Shown piece by piece: positions 21,041 to 26,168 of a stretch of DNA of 26,168 nucleotides. Source of the stretch: CAMTVQ01 sp947085255 (GTDB lineage: Bacteria; Bacteroidota; Bacteroidia; Sphingobacteriales; Sphingobacteriaceae); the NCBI GenBank assembly GCA_947085255.1, contig CAMTVQ010000016.1, positions 1 through 26,168 on the forward strand, in the 5' to 3' direction. The notes beneath the pieces are model-generated. The model saw only the letters and a program-made list of their open reading frames with translations, did no database searches and was not told the origin of the DNA. How positions within the stretch are numbered: the stretch's first letter is position 1; every line of letters begins with the position of its first letter. Both the position numbers and the translations under genes were made by a program.

Positions 21041-21985
21041 TTATTCTATGAGGCCTCTGCCTGTTTTTTTAATTTTTCCTTGTTCTTTTAGTTCTATCAA
21101 TACTTTATCAAGCACACCATTAATAAATGTTTTGCTATTTGGGGTACTGTATTCTTTAGAAATATCAATGTATTCGTTAATAGTAGCTTTTACAGGTATC
21201 GAAGGGAAAGAAAGAAGTTCGCAGATAGCCATTTTCATGAGTAAAATATCCATCATGGCAATTCGCTCTACATCCCAATTCTTTGTTTTATTGCCTATAT
21301 ATGCTTCATATTCATCACTATGAAGAACGGTATTTCTGAAAAGCTGTAAGTAAAAAGCGCTATCATCTTCCCAGTTAGGAGCAATGCTTGCTAATGCCTG
21401 TGTTGCATCACTTTTCTCCGTAAACTGCTTTAGTGTTTTGCTGACCATGCTGTATACTACTTCCTTGTCGGAATTCCAGCTTAAGTTTAGTTCTTCAAAG
21501 TATTGATTGATGGCAACAGATTTAGCAATTACCTTTTTTACCATGTATTCAATATACTCGCTATCGTTTTCATAGGTATCTGCTGCGGCACAGTATTCTT
21601 CATACTCTTTCTTTTTCCGTAACTCTAAAAAAAGCTGCCTAATCAAGTCACTTTCGCCTTGCCAAGTCAGTTGATGTTTTTTTAATTGTGCCGTAAGTGA
21701 AGTGTTTTGTAGTAATTGTTTCACAAAACGATTGTGCAGCAATCTTATACTTGGATTTAGGTTGGTTACATCCTTAATATGCCTTTCTGTACGCTCGCGC
21801 GCATCCACTTCTGTGTGTAGGGCTACCTCTATAATCAACAAGAGCAATTGCAAGTAGTTTTTGTAAACCGTGTCAACTTGGTTTAAGAGTTTTTTCTCAA
21901 AAACAGCCAAATTGTTACCATCATTTTGATAGTAAGCATACAAGTTTTGCAATGCTTTAATTCGTAAATGCCTACGATTGAGCAT
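21041..21985 (-). CDS. nusB: Transcription antitermination factor NusB (long Bacteroidota form)
   Basis: This 314-residue protein opens with MLNRRHLRIKALQNLYAYY, the typical first helix of Bacteroidota NusB. Its C-terminal 130 residues carry the NusB core, with RIAMMDILLMKMAICELL and PVKATINEYIDISKEYSTPNSKTFINGVLD. NusB pairs with NusE (S10) on boxA RNA and prevents premature termination of ribosomal RNA transcripts. The protein is roughly twice the length of E. coli NusB because of the extended N-terminal helical part, which is normal in this phylum. It follows the leucine dehydrogenase gene after 63 nt with a terminator-like hairpin in between, and I see no clear -7 box of its own. Confidence 0.92.
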   Translation of the reverse strand: MLNRRHLRIKALQNLYAYYQNDGNNLAVFEKKLLNQVDTVYKNYLQLLLLIIEVALHTEVDARERTERHIKDVTNLNPSIRLLHNRFVKQLLQNTSLTAQLKKHQLTWQGESDLIRQLFLELRKKKEYEEYCAAADTYENDSEYIEYMVKKVIAKSVAINQYFEELNLSWNSDKEVVYSMVSKTLKQFTEKSDATQALASIAPNWEDDSAFYLQLFRNTVLHSDEYEAYIGNKTKNWDVERIAMMDILLMKMAICELLSFPSIPVKATINEYIDISKEYSTPNSKTFINGVLDKVLIELKEQGKIKKTGRGLIE

Positions 21986-22015
21986 AATTTTATTTAAAAG
22001 AACGAAATTAATAAA

Positions 22016-22032
22016 GCCGAAAACACTTCGGC
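22016..22032 (-). terminator. Short terminator-like hairpin after leucine dehydrogenase
   Basis: Arms GCCGAA (22016-22021) and TTCGGC (22027-22032) surround a 5-nt loop. On the minus strand the stem is followed by TTTATTAATTT, a modest T-rich tail. It probably ends or attenuates the leucine dehydrogenase transcript before nusB; the 6-bp stem suggests partial readthrough. Confidence 0.6.
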
Positions 22033-22048
22033 ACTAATAAACTAAAAA

Positions 22049-23143
22049 CTAAAAAGAAGATTTTACGTTGCGAATATCTGCAATGCGTTTCTCCGCCATA
22101 CGATTAGCAGCTACATACGTAGGAATATTTTCGGCTTTTGCTTTCTTAATAATCTCACGAGTAACCTCATAAATATGCTCTGTTTTCTGCATAGCTCGTT
22201 TTTTATTATAGCCATGTAATTCAGAATACACATTAATTAATCCACCAGCGTTAATCAAAAAGTCAGGAGCATACAGCATCCCTTTTTCTAGCAACATTTG
22301 GCCATGTATATTTTCATCAGCTAACTGATTATTGGCAGCACCAGCTATAATTGCACAATTCAATCGTTTTAATGTATCGGTATTTACCGTAGCACCCAAA
22401 GCGCATGGAGCATAAATGTCCATATCTAAATCATACAAATCATTATTAGATACTACTTTTGCTTCATAACGCTGTGATACATAGCTTAAACGCTCTTCAT
22501 TTATATCTGTAATATATACGGTAGCACCTTCTTCACGTAAATGGCGTACTAAATTCTCGCCTACATTTCCCACACCTTGAACAGCAATTTTCTTACCTGC
22601 TAAACTATCGCTACCATATACATCGTGTGCGCAAGCTTTCATTCCCATATACACGCCGTATGCGGTTACTGGTGATGGATCTCCACTGCCTCCTAATGAC
22701 TCTGGAATACCAGTAACATGCTTGGTCTCCATAAGGATGTACTCCATGTCTTTTGTGGTTGTGCCTACATCTTCAGCGGTAATATATTTACCATTTAAAT
22801 TTTGGATAAACTTACCATATCTGCGCATAAACGCTTCAGACTTATCTTTTTTAGCATCTCCAATAATTACAGCCTTTCCACCGCCTAAGTTTAAGCCAGA
22901 GATTGCCGCCTTGTAGGTCATCCCTCTTGACAGACGCAATACATCCGTTACAGCCTCAGCTTCTGTTTTATATTGCCACATACGTGTACCACCCAAAGCA
23001 GGGCCTAAGGTAGTATCGTGAATAGCGATGATAGCTTTTAGACCTGTATGCTCATCATGACAAAAAACTAATTGTTCATGATTATAGGGAGCCATTTGGC
23101 CAAATATGGAAGTAGATTCTGTGCTAATTTGAGTTTCAGACAT
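22049..23143 (-). CDS. Leucine dehydrogenase (Glu/Leu/Phe/Val dehydrogenase family)
   Basis: The 364-residue enzyme deaminates branched-chain amino acids to 2-oxo acids with NAD+, linking leucine, valine and isoleucine catabolism to branched fatty-acid precursors. The substrate domain shows GPALGGTRMW (47-56) and the catalytic lysine K90 in LNLGGGKAVI. The Rossmann domain shows VQGVGNVGENL (about 189-199), and GAANNQL lies further on. Length and the ALGGTR/GGGKAVI pair fit leucine dehydrogenase rather than glutamate dehydrogenase, which is longer. It has a well-formed promoter at 23192-23222, is preceded by the terminator of the T9SS gene and followed by a short hairpin, so it is likely a single-gene transcript. 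Confidence 0.92.
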   Translation of the reverse strand: MSETQISTESTSIFGQMAPYNHEQLVFCHDEHTGLKAIIAIHDTTLGPALGGTRMWQYKTEAEAVTDVLRLSRGMTYKAAISGLNLGGGKAVIIGDAKKDKSEAFMRRYGKFIQNLNGKYITAEDVGTTTKDMEYILMETKHVTGIPESLGGSGDPSPVTAYGVYMGMKACAHDVYGSDSLAGKKIAVQGVGNVGENLVRHLREEGATVYITDINEERLSYVSQRYEAKVVSNNDLYDLDMDIYAPCALGATVNTDTLKRLNCAIIAGAANNQLADENIHGQMLLEKGMLYAPDFLINAGGLINVYSELHGYNKKRAMQKTEHIYEVTREIIKKAKAENIPTYVAANRMAEKRIADIRNVKSSF

Positions 23144-23191
23144 TTGTGTTTTTGCTAATGTTTTATGCTTTACCTGTTATAGAAGCAACGC

Positions 23192-23222
23192 CAAAAGTAG
23201 GGTATTTTTTTTATGTTGCAAA
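23192..23222 (-). promoter_or_regulatory. Bacteroidota -33/-7 promoter for leucine dehydrogenase
   Basis: On the minus strand TTTG (complement of 23219-23222) is followed after 19 nt by TACTTTTG (complement of 23192-23199). Both elements and spacing match the Bacteroidota housekeeping promoter, and this is the best promoter in the window. The leader to the ATG would be about 44 nt. Confidence 0.75.
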
Positions 23223-23246
23223 TATGGAAGGATATCTGTTTCTATC

Positions 23247-23289
23247 AAATAAAAAACCCTCCGAACTTTAGTCAGAGGGTTTTTTATTT
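23247..23289. terminator. Terminator after the T9SS type A protein gene
   Basis: Perfect 15-bp arms (23247-23261 and 23275-23289, core ACCCTC/GAGGGT with A and T flanks) enclose a 13-nt loop. The A/T flanks give a T-run on either strand. It lies 14 nt beyond the stop codon of the minus-strand T9SS gene and insulates the leucine dehydrogenase promoter. Confidence 0.9.
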
Positions 23290-23302
23290 ATGATACACAA
23301 AC

Positions 23303-25147
23303 TTATTTTATATATACAAATTTGGTATTAATAATGTCACCTGATTCGAAAATAAAACGTGCATAATAAACACCTGTATAAACTAAGTTTAAGTATTTGC
23401 TATAGTTTGAAGATGAAATAGTTACGTCCTCATGGATGAGTTGTTTACCTGATATGTCAAAAACCTCAAAAATTCCTTTTGATAGCTTATTTTCATATAA
23501 ATCATTGGCAAATTGAACTGTTAATAAATTTTCGGAAAAAGAAATGTGGCTATTGTTAGACTTTTCTTCATTAACTAAGCTCGTTTGATTATTCCCCTCC
23601 CGGCAAGGAGAATGATTCCCTAGTGATATTTTTGCAATACTATTTGCAGCACTTCTAAGTAAACTACTATCTGGGCGGTCAATCGTATTAAAGAATCCGC
23701 CAATAAGTAAATTTAACTCACTTGTACTGTTTGGGGGAGTGTAAGATTGAATCCCAAATACAGGAGCTGTTATTGATGTTGCACTATTCCCTAAATATTT
23801 CCATGTATTATCATTAAGTTGACTAGAATTTCCTTCATCCCACTGAGCAACAAAAAATGCATCTCTTCCATTTATTTCAGTAAATGTCCCACCTGCTATT
23901 AGTGTGTTATAACAATTGGCTTTGGCATTGTGTAGAGCAAGTACCGGTCCGTTGGTTATGCCAATATTCTCCCATTTTTTTATAAGATTGCCCTCAATTA
24001 GAAAATCTCTTAATAGCCAAACGCCACCTATTTTCGGATTTTTTACATTTGCCTGACGCTCTATGCACACATATCTATAGGTTAGTTCTCCACCAATACA
24101 ACTTGTTTCTGTTAGTGGATTCTCAATAGGGTTAGGTTCATTTGTTGCAGATGTTCCTGCTGCCAATGTTTCTTTACCAGCTTCCCTGTCTGTATGGTTG
24201 GTTAATGAGTACACAGTAAGTGGTAATCCTTGAATTACAAGATTGGTAGATTCATCCAGGGTTGTTATCCCTACTGTAGAAAATGATTGTCCGTCAAATG
24301 CAGCAATATTTCTTCCTAAGATACCTGTATTTGTAATATCAGCAAAACTGAAATTTCCACCTATATATAATTTTTCATCAAAAACTTTTAGGACATAAGC
24401 TCCACCTATCGGAGAGTTAGGAACAGGTTCAAATTTTCCGTTTTTAAGAACTAAAAGTACTGTATTTAGTGCGCCATTTGGTATAAGAGGTGGTATTCCA
24501 ACCGTAGATACTCCAAAACTGCCACCCAAATAAAGATTTCCTTTATAATAGGCAATGCATTGCGCTGAAAATCCATTTTCATTACCTATTATATCTGGAG
24601 AGAATTGAAAATATTTCCAAGTTGCAGGAACTACAGAATTATCTAGGTATGCCGCGGCTCTAAAACCTTTACTTGTACTATTATTATCGAGCTGAATAAG
24701 TCCACAAGCAGCAATGGTAGGTGTAGTTGTGCTAGAAACTTTATAATCAGAAATGTCGTAAACGAAATTAGCTAAACGATCTTCTATTTTTTCACCTAAC
24801 ATGTCAGTTTTAGTGCCTATTTTTGGAAGAGAAGGGCTATTATCCCATGTGCTAGAGGTGTTATATTTTGCAATACTATTAGATGTTTTATAGGTGTTTC
24901 CAGCTTTTGTTGTATAAAAGTCGCCTCCTACATATATAGAATTATTTATCTTCTTTATTGTGAAAATATCATCATCTGGAGTTGGTATTTCAGGGTATCC
25001 TGGTACAGGATAACGACCTTGTACTCCATCCCCATTTGACCCTGCAATTGGACTCCAATATGCCCTCTGAGCATAGGAATATGTTGATAATAATAGTAGT
25101 AGTAGTAGTAGTAGTAGTTTTTGTTGAACAGGGATTAGTGATTTCAT
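23303..25147 (-). CDS. T9SS type A sorting domain protein with GGxF (kelch-like) repeats
   Basis: The 614-residue product starts at the ATG complementing 25145-25147 (MKSLIPVQQK); twelve earlier codons are possible but less signal-like. A signal peptide with ten consecutive leucines (11-20) ends at about SYAQ (27). The body has at least five strands of the type LYxGGxF, at about residues 74, 208, 263, 419 and 483, often near NSIAKY, NIAAFDG or FFVAQWDEG, suggesting a beta-propeller-like surface protein. The last 78 residues (FSENLLTVQF onward, with FEVFDISGKQL and GVYYARFIFESG, ending KFVYIK) form a T9SS type A sorting domain, so it should cross the outer membrane and be anchored or released. 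Function is unknown. It carries a clear terminator and a candidate promoter. Confidence 0.85.
   Translation of the reverse strand: MKSLIPVQQKLLLLLLLLLLSTYSYAQRAYWSPIAGSNGDGVQGRYPVPGYPEIPTPDDDIFTIKKINNSIYVGGDFYTTKAGNTYKTSNSIAKYNTSSTWDNSPSLPKIGTKTDMLGEKIEDRLANFVYDISDYKVSSTTTPTIAACGLIQLDNNSTSKGFRAAAYLDNSVVPATWKYFQFSPDIIGNENGFSAQCIAYYKGNLYLGGSFGVSTVGIPPLIPNGALNTVLLVLKNGKFEPVPNSPIGGAYVLKVFDEKLYIGGNFSFADITNTGILGRNIAAFDGQSFSTVGITTLDESTNLVIQGLPLTVYSLTNHTDREAGKETLAAGTSATNEPNPIENPLTETSCIGGELTYRYVCIERQANVKNPKIGGVWLLRDFLIEGNLIKKWENIGITNGPVLALHNAKANCYNTLIAGGTFTEINGRDAFFVAQWDEGNSSQLNDNTWKYLGNSATSITAPVFGIQSYTPPNSTSELNLLIGGFFNTIDRPDSSLLRSAANSIAKISLGNHSPCREGNNQTSLVNEEKSNNSHISFSENLLTVQFANDLYENKLSKGIFEVFDISGKQLIHEDVTISSSNYSKYLNLVYTGVYYARFIFESGDIINTKFVYIK
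25094..25117. repeat. Trinucleotide microsatellite (TAG)8 in a signal-peptide coding region
   Basis: Eight uninterrupted TAG units on the plus strand are read as eight CTA leucine codons on the minus strand, forming most of the hydrophobic core of the T9SS protein's signal peptide; two further TTA leucine codons follow. Gain or loss of units would keep the frame and change only the core length. Confidence 0.9.
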
Positions 25148-25180
25148 GTTTTGTGGTTTAGTTAAAGATTGTTTATCTTT

Positions 25181-25211
25181 CAAATATCATATTTTTATAT
25201 AAAATAAGCAA
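25181..25211 (-). promoter_or_regulatory. Candidate -33/-7 promoter for the T9SS type A gene
   Basis: On the minus strand TTG (complement of 25209-25211) is followed after 20 nt by GATATTTG (complement of 25181-25188), which lacks only the first T of TAnnTTTG. The leader would be about 30 nt. Confidence 0.45.
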
Positions 25212-25277
25212 GACTATTTATGAATGTTTTTTTAGCGATATTTTAATAAATAGGCTATATGTTTTGTCATATAATAA

Positions 25278-25306
25278 AAAGCCCCTCGCCTAAGGCGAGG
25301 GGCTTT
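25278..25306. terminator. Strong GC-rich terminator after the partial T9SS type B gene
   Basis: Perfect 13-bp arms (AAAGCCCCTCGCC at 25278-25290, GGCGAGGGGCTTT at 25294-25306) enclose TAA. On the minus strand the stem runs into CTTTTTATTAT, a proper T-tail. It lies 24 nt after the stop codon of the gene at the right edge. Confidence 0.92.
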
Positions 25307-25330
25307 GAGTAAACTATGGTTTAGTGTTTT

Positions 25331-26168
25331 TTATTTAGTAACAGTAATCGTTCCTTTAAAAGTAGTAGTTACATTTTTACCACTTTTAAGTTTGGCGATG
25401 TATACGTATACGCCCTGTGGCGCATCAACACCCGAGTTACCTACTTTGCCATTCCAATAAGTATCAGGGTCAATGGCTTCAAACACACGTCCACCCCAAC
25501 GATCATAAATAGATAAGTTATAATCGATAGCACCTACAACCACAGGAATTAAGCTGTTGTTGTTAATGTCATCATTCGGACTAAAGGCATTTGGTATAAA
25601 GAACGTTGGTTTAAAATCAGGATCAAGCACCGTAATTTTCATTTTGCCATATAGTTGTGGGCAACCACTAAAATCACGTGAGCTATTTCTGTCTCTAAAG
25701 AAGGTAGCCGTTACGTTGTAAATAGTAGTAGTTGTAGGTTTCTGCAAATGCGGACCAGGTCCATTACCACCAACCAAAGGCGACCATGCGTAATCAATAC
25801 TAACGGTATTGATAGTATATGGAGCAATACCAGTAATATCACGTACACCAACGGTATCGATATGGTCACCAGGGATAGCTAAATTGATGATTCTGTCAGT
25901 AAACATAATCAACGAATCGCCACAAGGCAAGGTGCTACACACTATAGTAGATACCTGAGAAGGACTTGCACAGTTTGCTAAGTTAGCAGGAGGCGTTGCT
26001 CTAATGCTAATAGAATAAGACTGTCCGTAGGCTAAGTTATTAAAGGTATATTGGTAATCTGATTGACCAAATACCGCCTGTATATTTACTGTTGTAGTAA
26101 AGTTATCTCGGCTTAATTCATAACTACCAGCACCTTGTACAGCTGCCCATTCTACGGTGAGTTTATCG
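25331..26168 (-). CDS. T9SS type B sorting domain protein, C-terminal part (5' end outside window)
   Basis: The frame stays open from the stop at 25331-25333 to the right edge, so this is the last 278 codons of a larger protein; the GTG at 25942 is not the true start. The first visible part (DKLTVEWAAVQGAGSYEL, later YSISIRATPPAN) is a fibronectin type III-like module. A cysteine-containing beta region (CSTLPCG; GCPQLYGKM) follows. The last 85 residues, from FIPNAFSPNDDINN through YDRWGGRVFEA and WNGKVG to APQGVYVYIAKL and the end, are the gliding motility-associated T9SS type B domain. It is a large secreted or surface adhesin-like protein. A strong terminator follows it. Confidence 0.9.
   Translation of the reverse strand, partial: DKLTVEWAAVQGAGSYELSRDNFTTTVNIQAVFGQSDYQYTFNNLAYGQSYSISIRATPPANLANCASPSQVSTIVCSTLPCGDSLIMFTDRIINLAIPGDHIDTVGVRDITGIAPYTINTVSIDYAWSPLVGGNGPGPHLQKPTTTTIYNVTATFFRDRNSSRDFSGCPQLYGKMKITVLDPDFKPTFFIPNAFSPNDDINNNSLIPVVVGAIDYNLSIYDRWGGRVFEAIDPDTYWNGKVGNSGVDAPQGVYVYIAKLKSGKNVTTTFKGTITVTK

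Overview
The window looks like an AT-rich chromosomal segment of a member of the Bacteroidota, probably near the Chitinophagales/Sphingobacteriales. This rests on four things: T9SS (type IX secretion) C-terminal sorting domains on three proteins; Bacteroidota-type -7 boxes (TAnnTTTG) upstream of many genes; families typical of the phylum (DUF2027-Smr, DUF1573 lipoprotein, long NusB, DUF5522); and the gene order nusB - DUF1573 - yajC - YbbR - coaE. The genus call is inference. Most of the window is housekeeping. I see no CRISPR array, insertion sequence, prophage or tRNA.

Layout from left to right. The 3' end of a T9SS type B protein (1-139, plus) is followed by a gene-poor stretch. A minus-strand block then holds a DEDDh exonuclease preceded, with zero spacing, by an uncatalogued 38-residue membrane miniprotein (1262-1378), and a lepA-tlpA-thioredoxin operon behind a strong terminator. 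Next come an NtrC-type sigma-54 activator and the RNase P RNA (rnpB, about 5774-6150, minus). A plus-strand lipoprotein faces a minus block of dipeptide epimerase, DUF2027-Smr protein and phosphohexomutase. Divergent from this runs lysC-lysA, for aspartate to diaminopimelate to lysine. LysA carries an in-frame palindromic repeat element. A cysteine desulfurase and a GlmM-like mutase follow on minus. A tightly packed plus operon (methyltransferase, PAP2 phosphatase, ZIP metal transporter) diverges from glmM and runs tail-to-tail, overlapping by 20 bp, into a small DUF5522 gene.

The right third is all minus strand. One unit is YbbR-coaE-MBL nuclease-DUF5522, mostly with overlapping ends. Upstream of it are yajC and DUF1573, nusB, leucine dehydrogenase with a full -33/-7 promoter, a 614-residue T9SS type A protein whose signal peptide is encoded over a (CTA)8 microsatellite, and a partial T9SS type B protein running off the right edge.

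No clear large undescribed system is visible. The items most worth a second look are the in-frame heptamer palindrome in lysA and a related intergenic repeat at 8657-8738, the 38-residue membrane miniprotein joined to the exonuclease gene, the microsatellite in a secretion signal, -7 boxes only 4-7 nt from start codons at several genes, and the absence of a visible terminator between rnpB and the response regulator.
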